A stretch of DNA of 28,610 bases from assembly GCA_900551015.1 (NCBI GenBank), contig URUI01000022.1:1-28610 (forward strand). Direction: 5' to 3'. Made by a program: the position numbers and the translations under genes. Source of the DNA: an uncultured Collinsella sp. GTDB taxonomy: Bacteria; Actinomycetota; Coriobacteriia; Coriobacteriales; Coriobacteriaceae. The notes below the pieces were generated by a model. That model searched no databases. It saw only the letters and a list, made by a program, of their open reading frames with translations, and had not been told where the DNA came from. This document shows, in pieces, positions 6,655 through 15,500 of the stretch (position 1 is its first letter; every line of letters starts with the position of its first letter).

Positions 6655-8982
6655 TTAAGCGGAAACCGTGGCAGAAGCGGTGTTGGTCTCGTCCTCGTCG
6701 GTCCATGCATGCTTGGGCATGGGACGGAAGATCTGGAAGAGCATCGCAGCCAGCAGCACGATGGCCACAACCGTCCAGATACCAAACTGCCCAAGAACAA
6801 GCAGGTTATAGAACTGGTTGATGAACAGGCCGATGACCCAAGCAAAGGCACACTCGTAGCCGATGGCAATCGCGGTCCACTTACCGGAGTTCATCTGGTT
6901 ACGGATGGTGCCGATAGCGGCAAAGCACGGAGCGCACAGCAGGTTGAAGGCACCAAAGGCGACGCAAGCGCCCATGGTCGGGAACATAGCCGCAAACGCG
7001 GTCCACAGGCTCGGGTCGGTCTCGCCGGCGTCGGCAACGGACAGCAGCGAGCCGGCGGTGGCGACAACGTTCTCCTTGGCGACGAGGCCAGAGACGGTCA
7101 GTGCGGTGGCCTGCCAGGTGCTAAAGCCGAGCGGGGCGAAGATCCAAGCGACCAGGTTGCCGAACATGGCAAGCACGGAGTAATCCATGAACTCCTCGGG
7201 GATGCCCTCCATGGAAGGCAGGTAGCCAAAGGCGCCGTTGTAGCTACCAAAGTTGGAGAGGAACCAAACGACGACGGTGGACGCAAAGATGACCGTGCCG
7301 GCCTTCTTGATAAAGGCGAAGCAGCGCTCCCACACGTGCAGCGCCCAAGAGCGGATCGCCGGGAAGTGGTAGGCAGGAAGCTCCATAACAAACGGCGTCG
7401 GGCGGCCGGCGAAGAGCTTGGTCTTCTTGAGCATGAGGCCCGAGGCAATGACGGCAAAGACGCCCAGGAAGTAGAAGAGCGGGCTGATCCACGCAGCGGT
7501 GGTAGAAGAGTCGCCAATGATGGAACCCATAAGCAGGGCGATGATCGGCAGCTTGGCGCCGCAGGGGATGAACGTGGTGGTCATGACCGTCATGCGGCGG
7601 TCCTTCTCGTTCTCGATGGTCTTGGTAGCCATGACGCCGGGGACGCCGCAGCCCGAGGACACGAGCATGGGGATAAAGGACTTACCGGACAGGCCAAAGC
7701 GGCGGAACACGCGGTCCATGATGAAGGCGACGCGGGCCATGTAACCGCAGTCCTCCAAGAAAGACAGCATCACAAAGAGCAGGAACATCTGCGGGACGAA
7801 GCCCATGATGGCGCCGATGCCAGCCACGATGCCGTCGCAGACCAGCGAATCGACGAGGCCACCGTCCTCGGTACCGCCCGCCACAAGGGCGTCGTGCACC
7901 GCGGTGGTGATACCCGGGACATAGGGGCCGTACTGCGCCGGGTCGACCGAGTCGGCGTTGTCGCCCGCAGCCTCAACAGCTGCGTCATAGGCGTCGCGAC
8001 CCTGACCGAGCACGTACCAGCCGTCGGTGCCGAAGAGCTGGTCGTTGGTGAAGTCGGTCACCGTGCCGCCCAGGGTGGAAACGGCGATGTAGTACACGCA
8101 GAACATGATGACCACAAAGATCGGCAGGCCCAGGATACGGTTGGTAACCACGCGGTCGATCTTCTCGGAGGTGCTCATCTTGGCCGGAGCCTTGGTCATG
8201 CACTCGTCGATAATGTGGGCAATCACGCCATAGCGCTCGCCGGTGATGATGGACTCGGCGTCGTCGTCGCAATCCTGCTCGCACTGGGCGACCAGCTGCT
8301 CGACGCGAGCGGCCTTCTCCTTGGTGAGGTTGATGAGCTTGCAGGCGTCCGCGTCGCGCTCAAACAGCTTGACAGCGTAGTAGCGACGCTTGTTGGCGGG
8401 AACGCTCGCCGGCAGGTTGTTCTCGATGTGGTCCAGAACGTCCTCGATGGAGGAATCGAACTTGTGCTCCGGCACCTGGCCCTTGGAAGCAGCAGACTTC
8501 TTGACCTGCTCGAACAGCTCCTTGATACCCTTGTTTTTAAGGGCCGAGATCATCATGACCGGGCAGCCAAGCTTCTTGGAAAGCTTGTCCGTGTCGATCT
8601 TGTCGCCGTTCTTCTCCACGAGGTCGGCCATGTTGAGGGCCACGACCACGGGCAGGCCGGTCTCGATAACCTGAAGCGCCAGGTACAGGTTACGCTCGAG
8701 GTTGGTGGCATCGACCACCTGGACAACCACATCGGGCTCGCCGCTCATGAGGTAATCGCGCGAGCACTGCTCCTCGGGGCTGTAGGGGGAAAGCGAGTAG
8801 ATGCCGGGGAGGTCCGTAATCGTGACGTTCTTGTCACTCAGGAGCTTGGCTTCCTTTTTCTCAACCGTGACGCCGGGCCAGTTGCCAACGTAGCCGTTGG
8901 CGCCGGTGATCAGGTTGAAAAGCGTGGTCTTGCCGCAGTTGGGGTTACCCGCCAGCGCGACATGGATCTGAGAATCCGCCAT
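6655..8982 (-). CDS. feoB: Ferrous iron transport protein B
   Basis: The 775-residue protein has an N-terminal G domain with G1 GNPNCGKTT (12-20), G3 DLPG, G4 NMAD and G5 SALKNKG, and a helical GDI-like segment to about 270. A polytopic membrane part follows, with two Gate-like regions (FVPQMFLLFVMLSFLEDCGY, SGCGVPGVMATKTI, FIPCGAKLPI). It imports Fe2+ across the cytoplasmic membrane in a nucleotide-dependent way, with FeoA. A soluble segment of about 85 residues after the first helix (around 310-395) is acidic and probably external. Length is normal for FeoB with a complete C-terminal half. AGAAGGA precedes ATG 8982. It is the third gene of the feoA-feoA-feoB run, 123 nt after feoA, and the gap holds a palindrome that may be an iron-responsive site. 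Confidence 0.97.
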   Translation of the reverse strand: MADSQIHVALAGNPNCGKTTLFNLITGANGYVGNWPGVTVEKKEAKLLSDKNVTITDLPGIYSLSPYSPEEQCSRDYLMSGEPDVVVQVVDATNLERNLYLALQVIETGLPVVVALNMADLVEKNGDKIDTDKLSKKLGCPVMMISALKNKGIKELFEQVKKSAASKGQVPEHKFDSSIEDVLDHIENNLPASVPANKRRYYAVKLFERDADACKLINLTKEKAARVEQLVAQCEQDCDDDAESIITGERYGVIAHIIDECMTKAPAKMSTSEKIDRVVTNRILGLPIFVVIMFCVYYIAVSTLGGTVTDFTNDQLFGTDGWYVLGQGRDAYDAAVEAAGDNADSVDPAQYGPYVPGITTAVHDALVAGGTEDGGLVDSLVCDGIVAGIGAIMGFVPQMFLLFVMLSFLEDCGYMARVAFIMDRVFRRFGLSGKSFIPMLVSSGCGVPGVMATKTIENEKDRRMTVMTTTFIPCGAKLPIIALLMGSIIGDSSTTAAWISPLFYFLGVFAVIASGLMLKKTKLFAGRPTPFVMELPAYHFPAIRSWALHVWERCFAFIKKAGTVIFASTVVVWFLSNFGSYNGAFGYLPSMEGIPEEFMDYSVLAMFGNLVAWIFAPLGFSTWQATALTVSGLVAKENVVATAGSLLSVADAGETDPSLWTAFAAMFPTMGACVAFGAFNLLCAPCFAAIGTIRNQMNSGKWTAIAIGYECAFAWVIGLFINQFYNLLVLGQFGIWTVVAIVLLAAMLFQIFRPMPKHAWTDEDETNTASATVSA

Positions 8983-9057
8983 TCAATCCTTCTTCCTTGT
9001 GTGCCCGCGCTGCTTTCTCCGCGCAGGCTGGATAATGTGCTTCAACGTTGCAAATTT

Positions 9058-9077
9058 AAGTTAGAAAAACCTAACTT
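9058..9077. promoter_or_regulatory. Palindrome between feoA and feoB
   Basis: AAGTTAG (9058-9064) and CTAACTT (9071-9077) are perfect inverted halves around AAAAAC. The sequence GTTAGG...CTAAC resembles half-sites of DtxR/IdeR iron-regulator boxes. It could set separate control of feoB. Inference only. Confidence 0.45.
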
Positions 9078-9105
9078 TATCTGCATAAATAGTTGCCGCG
9101 GGCCC

Positions 9106-9327
9106 TTACTGGACCTCGACGACGGCAGCCTCCTCCTTGCGGATGGAAAGCTCGTAGCCGCGCACGTTGATCTCGACCGGATCTCCGAGCGGTGCAACCT
9201 TAACGACCTTGAACGAAGTGCCCTTGATGAGGCCCAGGTCCATAAGGTGACGGCGAAGCGCGCCCTCGCCGTGAAGCTTGACGATGGTAGAGCTCTCGCC
9301 CACCTTAACGTCACCCAACGTCTTCAT
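9106..9327 (-). CDS. feoA: Ferrous iron transport protein A
   Basis: This 73-residue protein is a single FeoA (SH3-like) domain: VGESSTIVKLHGEGALRRHL, MDLGLIKGT, VKVAPLGDPVEINVRGYELS, ending with the typical IRKEEAAVVEV. FeoA is a small cytosolic partner of FeoB that is needed for Fe2+ uptake. GGGGG lies 8 nt before ATG 9327. It is the second of two feoA genes in a row, 39 nt after the first and 123 nt before feoB. It is closer to the classical FeoA sequence than its neighbour. Confidence 0.93.
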   Translation of the reverse strand: MKTLGDVKVGESSTIVKLHGEGALRRHLMDLGLIKGTSFKVVKVAPLGDPVEINVRGYELSIRKEEAAVVEVQ

Positions 9328-9366
9328 ATTCTTTTCCCCCTTTCAGCTTTAATGAAATGCTGCGAA

Positions 9367-9609
9367 CTAACCGACGGTCATGATGTGCATGGCGACCTTG
9401 GTATCGATACCAAAGCGTGCGCCCAGCACGGTGACGATGATATTGGCGCCACTCGAGCTCACCACGTGAACCTCACTGCCCTCGACAAAGCCGAGGTCCT
9501 TGAGGTGGTGCTTCATGTCCTCATTGCCCTTTACACGAGACACGTGCACGGTTTCGCCTGCTTTCACCATCGAAAGCGGCATGGCCGGCATCTGCGGTCC
9601 GCAAGACAT
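9367..9609 (-). CDS. feoA: FeoA-domain protein (second copy)
   Basis: The protein has 80 residues. After a short N-terminal extension starting MSCGPQMPAMPLS, residues 14-80 form a FeoA domain (VKAGETVHVSRVKGNEDMKH, HLKDLGFVEGSEV, VTVLGARFGIDTKVAMHIM). The extension has one Cys and three Met near the start, which might touch metal, but that is speculation. GGAG precedes ATG 9609 by about 7 nt. It is the first gene of the feo run and lies next to the inverted repeat at 9653-9706. Paired FeoA genes are common in anaerobes; the two copies may form a heteromeric complex with FeoB. Confidence 0.92.
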   Translation of the reverse strand: MSCGPQMPAMPLSMVKAGETVHVSRVKGNEDMKHHLKDLGFVEGSEVHVVSSSGANIIVTVLGARFGIDTKVAMHIMTVG

Positions 9610-9652
9610 GAGTGTGCTCCTAACGTCAGTTCGTCCTCAACATCGACGCAGC

Positions 9653-9706
9653 AAAAGTTAACCACGTCTATGTTCGCTACAGTAAACTAGCACGTGGTTA
9701 ACTTTT
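9653..9706. promoter_or_regulatory. 15-bp inverted repeat at the feo promoter
   Basis: AAAAGTTAACCACGT (9653-9667) and ACGTGGTTAACTTTT (9692-9706) are perfect reverse complements, 24 nt apart, and begin 44 nt upstream of the first feoA. The AGTTAACC half resembles iron-regulator half-sites. The intervening AT-rich stretch is the likely promoter area, though no clean -10/-35 pair was found. Confidence 0.6.
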
Positions 9707-9756
9707 TGGAAAGGGTCCCTATTCAGTTTTCGAAAAAGTTTCCCATATGAAACAGG

Positions 9757-9785
9757 TGTGACAAGGGGACAGCCCCTTTGTCACA
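9757..9785. repeat. Hairpin downstream of the HPr gene
   Basis: TGTGACAAGGGG (9757-9768) pairs with CCCCTTTGTCACA (9773-9785), one bulged T, loop ACAG. It lies 9 nt past the HPr stop on the minus strand and may terminate it, though no T tract follows. The core GGGGACAG is REP-like. Confidence 0.55.
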
Positions 9786-9794
9786 TTGTTGCGT

Positions 9795-10043
9795 TTAGAG
9801 GGAGAGGTTTCTGATCGACGTGACACACGAGGCCTCGTCTACGCCCGAAATGCGGAAGATGATGTCCTCGCCGCAGTCGCCATAGAGAGCCATGAGGCCC
9901 ATAACGTCGCGACCGTCGGTATGGCGGTCGCCGATGCTGACCGACACGTCGCTACGATGCTTGGCGATGATGTCGTAGAGCAGCGCGACCGGGCGGGCAT
10001 GCAGTCCCAACGGATCTTTAATCGTCTTCGTAAACTCGACCAT
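9795..10043 (-). CDS. HPr-family phosphocarrier protein with Asp46
   Basis: The 82-residue protein has the HPr active site DPLGLHARPVA with His15 at the exact family position when read from ATG 10043 (GGGAGGGG just upstream; an in-frame ATG at 10088 would add 15 residues unlike HPr). His15 is the residue phosphorylated by enzyme I in the sugar phosphotransferase system. At position 46, where low-GC Gram-positive HPr has the regulatory Ser in KSIMG, this protein has Asp (GRDVMGLM). It therefore cannot be phosphorylated there by HPr kinase and may mimic the phosphorylated form permanently. It stands alone; no other PTS gene is nearby. A dedicated role other than sugar transport is possible. Confidence 0.85.
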   Translation of the reverse strand: MVEFTKTIKDPLGLHARPVALLYDIIAKHRSDVSVSIGDRHTDGRDVMGLMALYGDCGEDIIFRISGVDEASCVTSIRNLSL

Positions 10044-10146
10044 GTCCCCTCCCACGACATCGCACATTCGGCCGGCAAACCCAGCCACGTGGTAGCTATT
10101 GTACCGTTAGATGCTTGTCGAGAATTCCTCTGAACACCTCGTGGGC

Positions 10147-10354
10147 AAAAAGTGGCAAATATGAGTACTGTCACCAATTTAGTAGCAGCAAAATCGAGAG
10201 CAAATTGCCTACTTTGAGCCATTCGAAGAGGTTGAAAGCCGTCTAACGCCCTTAAAAGGGGGTTAGATAAATTGATTTTGAGCCCATTTTTGCTCAAAAC
10301 CGGCCGATAGATATGGCACTTATTTTGCAACAGTACTCATATTTGGCATTTTTT
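10147..10354. repeat. 208-bp structured element with 25-nt terminal inverted repeats
   Basis: The arms 10147-10171 and 10330-10354 are complementary at 23 of 25 positions (shared CAAATATGAGTACTGT). Between them are a 12-bp near-perfect hairpin (TCTAACGCCCTT at 10242-10253 with 10256-10267) and an 8-bp one (TTTTGAGC at 10276-10283 with GCTCAAAA at 10292-10299). The plan, an outer stem with side hairpins, is like that at 1479-1637. It lies in the 420-nt gap between the HPr and antiporter genes; the rest of the gap holds only the antiporter terminator. Confidence 0.6.
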
Positions 10355-10389
10355 GGACACGGGGTCCTTAACCATGCCCCAAAACACAA

Positions 10390-10418
10390 AAGGAGGGGCC
10401 TTCGTAAGGCCCCTCCTT
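10390..10418 (-). terminator. Terminator of the APC antiporter gene
   Basis: AAGGAGGGGCCTT (10390-10402) pairs perfectly with AAGGCCCCTCCTT (10406-10418) around CGT. On the minus strand TTTGTGTTTT follows. It is 47 nt past the stop at 10466. Confidence 0.85.
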
Positions 10419-10465
10419 CGGAAAGGGAATCGATTTATTCCACAGCCGTAGATTAATCCTATCCG

Positions 10466-11929
10466 CTACTCCATCATGTCGAGGACGGAGGGACGCAGCT
10501 CGCTCTCGGCAGCCTCGGGATCGGTCTCGCGCAGACGGTTGATATAGCGGTTGTACCAGATCACGGCAAGACCCAGGAAGACAACCACGCCGCCAACGTT
10601 GTAGACCAGCGTCAGCCACAACGGCTGATCGAGCGGAATGGTGCCGCAGATAAGCACGAAGCAGAAGACCACAAGCAGGAATGCGGCAACGACCAGGCCA
10701 AAGCTGCGCGAGCCCATGTGGAAGTCGCGGGGCGCAGCGTCGAAGTTCTTGCGCAGCATAAAGTAGGCAAGCAGAATCAGCAGCGGCGGGAGCAGAGCGG
10801 TGGCAGCAGTCATGTTGGTGACGATCATGAGCAGGTCGTCAAGGTTGCCGGAGCCCAGAGCCGGGATGATCAGGATGGGGACGACGATGGCGAACTGCAG
10901 CCAGGCAGCGCGGGCAGGAATGCCGTGCTCGTTGAGCTCGACGATCTTGCTACCAAAGACGCCCTTGGGGATCTCGGTGAAGAAAACCTTGATGGGAGCC
11001 GAGGTCCACATCATGAGGGAGCCCAACGTGGCGGCAAGAAGGATCAGGCCAATGACGCGCGTGGACACTTCCATGGGAATGCCAAAGTGGGCAAAGACAG
11101 CACCGAATACGTCGAAGATACCGGTGGAGATGGCAACGCCGCCCTCGGGAATGAACAGGTTGACCAGCAGCGAAGCGCCTGCATACAGAAGGCCGATGGT
11201 CAGGCCGGCGATAACGACGGTGCGCACGAAGGCCTTGACGCCGCCCTTGAGGTCGTTAAGGAACACGCCGACAGACTCAGCGCCGCCAACACCCTGGATG
11301 ATCCAGGCAAGCGTACCGAAGAAGCCCCACATAGTTGCGAAGTTGCTCATGTCGGGAGCCATGTTAGCGGGAGTAGGAGCCGTAGCGAACTCAACGCCGC
11401 CAAAGGCAGCAGCCAGGGACAGCGGGATGAACACGGCAGTCAGGCCGAGAGCCGCGGTCGAACCGAAGGAGGAAATGGAGCCAATCCATTTAGCGCCCTT
11501 GGTCGAAACCCACGTGGCGATAGCAAAGACGACGATCTCGATAATGGTGATCCACAGCTGCGAGAGCTCGGCGTTGGCGCCAAAAAACACGTAGCTCGCG
11601 TAGATGATGACATTGGGCAGTACGGACGCAAAGTAGAACAGGTTGACGAACCAGTAGCTAAACGCCGTCAGGAATGCCCAGCGGCCGCCCATCGAGGTCT
11701 TGACCCAGGCGTACACGCCCGACTCGGAGTCCTTGTTGAGGCCGACGAACTCAGCGGTAACCAGGGTATAGGGGACAAAGTACAAAAGCGTGGCGAAGAA
11801 GAACGACGGCGCAGCTGCCAAGCCGATGGCCGCGTTGTTGTTGATGATGTTCTTGATACCGAACACGGCGGCGACCGTCATGCCCAGCAGAGCGAACGAA
11901 CCAATCGTTCCTCGTTTTTCAGAGCTCAT
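10466..11929 (-). CDS. APC-superfamily amino acid antiporter (glutamate:GABA antiporter-like)
   Basis: The 487-residue protein has about 12 hydrophobic segments and the APC start (GTIGSFALLGMTVAAVFGIK, NNNAAIGLAAAP, FVPYTLVTAEFVGLN, SGVYAWVKTSMG), with GGAESVGVF in the middle. This pattern is closest to the glutamate:GABA antiporter (GadC-like) group, in which an external amino acid is swapped for an internal product. The substrate is not given by the sequence and no decarboxylase adjoins it. ATG 11929 is chosen because GGGAGGG lies 3-4 nt before it; the in-frame ATG at 11941 has no such site. The C-terminal tail (RYINRLRETDPEAAE) is short and acidic. A perfect terminator follows. It is monocistronic. 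Confidence 0.85.
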   Translation of the reverse strand: MSSEKRGTIGSFALLGMTVAAVFGIKNIINNNAAIGLAAAPSFFFATLLYFVPYTLVTAEFVGLNKDSESGVYAWVKTSMGGRWAFLTAFSYWFVNLFYFASVLPNVIIYASYVFFGANAELSQLWITIIEIVVFAIATWVSTKGAKWIGSISSFGSTAALGLTAVFIPLSLAAAFGGVEFATAPTPANMAPDMSNFATMWGFFGTLAWIIQGVGGAESVGVFLNDLKGGVKAFVRTVVIAGLTIGLLYAGASLLVNLFIPEGGVAISTGIFDVFGAVFAHFGIPMEVSTRVIGLILLAATLGSLMMWTSAPIKVFFTEIPKGVFGSKIVELNEHGIPARAAWLQFAIVVPILIIPALGSGNLDDLLMIVTNMTAATALLPPLLILLAYFMLRKNFDAAPRDFHMGSRSFGLVVAAFLLVVFCFVLICGTIPLDQPLWLTLVYNVGGVVVFLGLAVIWYNRYINRLRETDPEAAESELRPSVLDMME

Positions 11930-12005
11930 AAGCCCTCCCAATCATCTGTTATATGTCATCTAAGTCCGTTCGAGTTGCAAGTGCAATCGCGGGCGGCGCA
12001 CCTGC

Positions 12006-12049
12006 TAAGGGGAATGGGGAAAAGGGAGTCAACAAAGCCATCCCCCTTA
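12006..12049 (-). terminator. Imperfect hairpin after ebgC
   Basis: TAAGGGGAATGGGG (12006-12019) pairs imperfectly with CCATCCCCCTTA (12038-12049). It is 34 nt past the ebgC stop on the minus strand; no T tract follows, so the call is weak. Confidence 0.35.
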
Positions 12050-12082
12050 ACGGCGCAAAGCAAACGTCCAGGCGGACGAATA

Positions 12083-12538
12083 CTACTTGTTGGGGAAGGA
12101 ATAACCTTCAACCGTCACGTGCAGTACGACGACGCGGGGATCCGTAGTGTCGGCGAGAACGCGATACGCCTCGTCGATCTCGACAACGGCAACGCCGCCG
12201 GCGGGAATCATCACGGTCTCTCCCGTACCCTCAAAGCGCTCACGATCGTCGATATCGCTGTAAGCGCGGGTGCAGGTGAGGCCTGCCTTGGGGGCAACCT
12301 CGACGGTCAGGTCGCCGTCGAGCGGAGCGAGCACGGCATGGTAGCGACGGTGACCGACCAGATCGGTAGTAGTTGCCTCGCAAGCGTTCACCCACCAATA
12401 CACCAGTGAGTCGCCGATGGAGTACGCCACATCGTGCTGCAAATCGGAAACGCCATCGAGCGCCTGGCCGGTGCGCATCCACTTCTTGACGGACTTCATC
12501 TGGGCGTCGAAATCGGCGCGCGAGTTAAAGACATGCAT
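12083..12538 (-). CDS. ebgC: EbgC-like beta-galactosidase accessory subunit (YhcH/YjgK/YiaL family)
   Basis: This 151-residue protein belongs to the YhcH/YjgK/YiaL cupin-like family. Features include GVSDLQHDVAYSIGDSLVYW near the middle, AHRRYH-type metal/sugar pocket (VGHRRYHAVLAPLDGD), and IPAGGVAVVEIDEAYRVLAD. In E. coli, EbgC is the small subunit needed for full activity of the EbgA beta-galactosidase. Here the start codon follows the ebgA stop by 3 nt, so the two are surely co-translated, which strongly supports the EbgC role over a stand-alone sugar isomerase. Length matches E. coli EbgC (about 150). Confidence 0.88.
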   Translation of the reverse strand: MHVFNSRADFDAQMKSVKKWMRTGQALDGVSDLQHDVAYSIGDSLVYWWVNACEATTTDLVGHRRYHAVLAPLDGDLTVEVAPKAGLTCTRAYSDIDDRERFEGTGETVMIPAGGVAVVEIDEAYRVLADTTDPRVVVLHVTVEGYSFPNK

Positions 12539-12541
12539 GAC

Positions 12542-15500
12542 TTATGCCTCCTTAATGGGTGCCAGTGCCTGAGCCAGATCGGCAGATGTCAGCGGTCGCA
12601 GGGACACCTCAAAGCTGAAGCTCTCAAAACGGGTGCGATAGGAATCGAGCACCTCGGAACCCCAAGAGTTCGAGCCAAGGCCGAGCAACTGGTCGTTGAT
12701 GTTGACCGTGACCGTGTCGCCCTTGACTAGGTCGTAGACGTGCTTGGCGTTATCGATGGCCTCGCAGCTATAGGGCCATGCCGAGAACGAGAACGGGTTG
12801 GAGGCAGCGTCGCTCGGACGCGTCACGACCAGACCGTCACCGTGGCTGGAGCGCAGGGCGACCCAGCGGGTGCCCTCGCGGTTGGCGCAGTCCTGAGGCA
12901 TAACGTAGGGCGTGAACATGTCGTCGACCGTAGTGCGGTAATGACCGACCGGGTTGGCGCGCAGCGAGTCCGGGTAGTTCTCGCCCGGGCCGTGGCCATA
13001 CCACTCGACGGCACGATCGCAACCGGGGACCTCGAATGAGATGCCGATGCGCGGGATGATATCCGAGTAATCGCCGTAGGGCTCGCCGGAAACCTTGAGG
13101 TCGACGCGACCGCTCGGAAGCACGGTGTAGACGAGCTCGACGCGCATGCCGAACGCGCGGACGGGAGGAGCGATACGCTGGCTCACGGTAACGACGACCG
13201 CATTGCCATCCTGCTTCCAAGAAACCTTGCGGGTAGACGTCTGCATCACATCGATGAAGTTGTCCTTCCACAGGGAGTCATACTCCTGAGCGTGGTTGTC
13301 GACGAGCGGATGCCAAAAACCAACCTGGGGACCGGAGGCCATGACGTCGCGGCCGGACGCCTTCCACTCGCTCACGGTACCGTTGACTTTACTGAAGGTC
13401 AGCTCGCCATTGAAGGAGTGAATGCGGATCTCTTGCTCGGTCTCCTCGACCGTGAGCTCAGGACGAGCGGGGGCGGCGATGGCCGGCGCCGGATGGTTGG
13501 CGATGGCAAACTGGCTAGCGCCCAGCTGGAACATCGGCTCGCACCAGACGTGAGCGGCCATGGTGTAGGCGCGCACGGTCAGCAGGGTCTCGCCTACCGC
13601 GGCCTCGCGAATCACCAGCGGAAGCTGGACGGACTCGCCGGGGGCAACCGCGCCGGGCATGAGCATCTTGCGGCACACTACGTCGCCGTCCACCAGGGTC
13701 TCCGCCGACAGGCAGACATCATCGAGGGTGGTAAACCAACGCTTGTTGGTGACGGTCAGCTCGCCCGCCTCAGCGTCATAAGCCATGCGAACCGGACAGA
13801 TGACCTGGCCATACTCAGTGAGGCCCGGGCTCGGCTGCTGCCAGGGGAACACCATGCCATCGATGCAGAAGTTGCTGTTGTTGGGGTAATCGCCGTTGTC
13901 GCCACCATACATATCGTAGGCAACGCCGTCCTCGGTCACAGCAGCCAAACCGTGGTCGCACCATTCCCAGATAAACTGGCCTTGGATGCAATCCCAGCGA
14001 TCGAAGACCTCCTGGTACTCGGACAGGCCTCCGGGACCATTGCCCATGGAGTGACCGTACTCGCAGTTGATGCGTGGCTTGGGGAACGGATGCTCACCAA
14101 AGTCGTTCATCTGCGACACACGGGAGTACATGGTGGAGATGACATCAACGGTATCCGCGTTGCGGTCCTCCTCGTAGTGGACCGGACGATCATCGAGCTC
14201 GTGAGCCTTGGCGTACATCGCGCGGATGTTGCAGCCATAGCCGCTCTCGTTGCCCATCGACCACATAATGACGCAGGCGTGGTTGCGCTCCTGCATCACC
14301 AGGCGCTCAATGCGGTCGACGTAGGCCGGCTCCCATGCCGGGTCGTCGGTGACCAGGGCGATATTGCCGATATTCTCGAAGCCGTGGCTCTCCATGTCGG
14401 TCTCGGCGACCAGCATGATGCCATACTCATCGCACAGCTCGTAGAAGCGCGGGTCATTGGCATAGTGAGAGGTGCGCACCGCGTTGATGTTATGCTGCTT
14501 CATGAGCTCCAGGTCGCGGCGTATGCGATCGAGACCCACAGCACGGCCCTTGTGATCGTCGTGATCGTGGCGGTTGACGCCATGCATCTTAAAGTAGGTG
14601 CCGTTGAGGTAGATATGATTGCCCTCGACCGTCACCTCGGCAAGACCCTGGCGATGCGGAACGTACTCGCTGACCTCGTCGCCGTCGTAGACCTCAAACG
14701 TAAGGTCATAGAGGAAGGGGTCCTCGGGGTTCCAGAAGTGGGCATCGGCAACGCTGCACTCGGCATGTCCGTCGATGCACTCACCCGTAGCGACCACGTT
14801 CTCGCCATCGCTGAGCGTATACACAACGCGGGTAGCGCCCTCGGCCACCGTATCGAGCGTGATCAGAGCAACATCGCCCTCGCGGTGCGTGCGGAACCTA
14901 AAGTCGACCAGTTGCGCAGCGGGGCGCTGCATAAGGTACACATCGCGGAAGATGCCCGAGGCCCACCACATGTCCTGGTCCTCGATATAGCTGCCATCGC
15001 TGTACTGCAGGACCTTGACCGCAAACAGGTTGTCGCCCTCGACGAGCGCGTCGGTCACGTCGAACTCGGCAGACAGGCGCGAACCCTTGGTCATGCCGAT
15101 ATACTGACCGTTGACGTACAGCTCGCCATAGCTCTCGATGCCGTCAAAGCGAATGATCTCGCGAGCGCCGGCAGGAACGGCGGGAAGGTTGACGATGCGC
15201 TGGTACACGCCCGTGGGATCGTCGGAGGGAACGAACGGCTGATCCACCGGGAACGGGAAACCCTCGTCGGTGTAGGCAAGGTTGCCATAGCCGTCTACCT
15301 GCCACAGGTGCGGAACCTCCACGTGATCCCACTCGGGCTTGTACATGGAGAGCTCCTCGTTGGAGACGGCAGCAGGCCCCTCAAAGAGGCAGAACTGCCA
15401 CGAGCCGGACAGCTGGACAAACCCGCGCGACAGCTCGCGGCTGTACGTTGCAGCGAGATCGGCGGTCTCGTAACCCATAAAATATGCATGGGGTGCTAGG

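Noticed and set aside
9839..10330. 163-residue minus-strand frame through the 10147-10354 element
   Set aside because: It overlaps the HPr gene in another frame and its N-terminal part is encoded by the inverted-repeat element.
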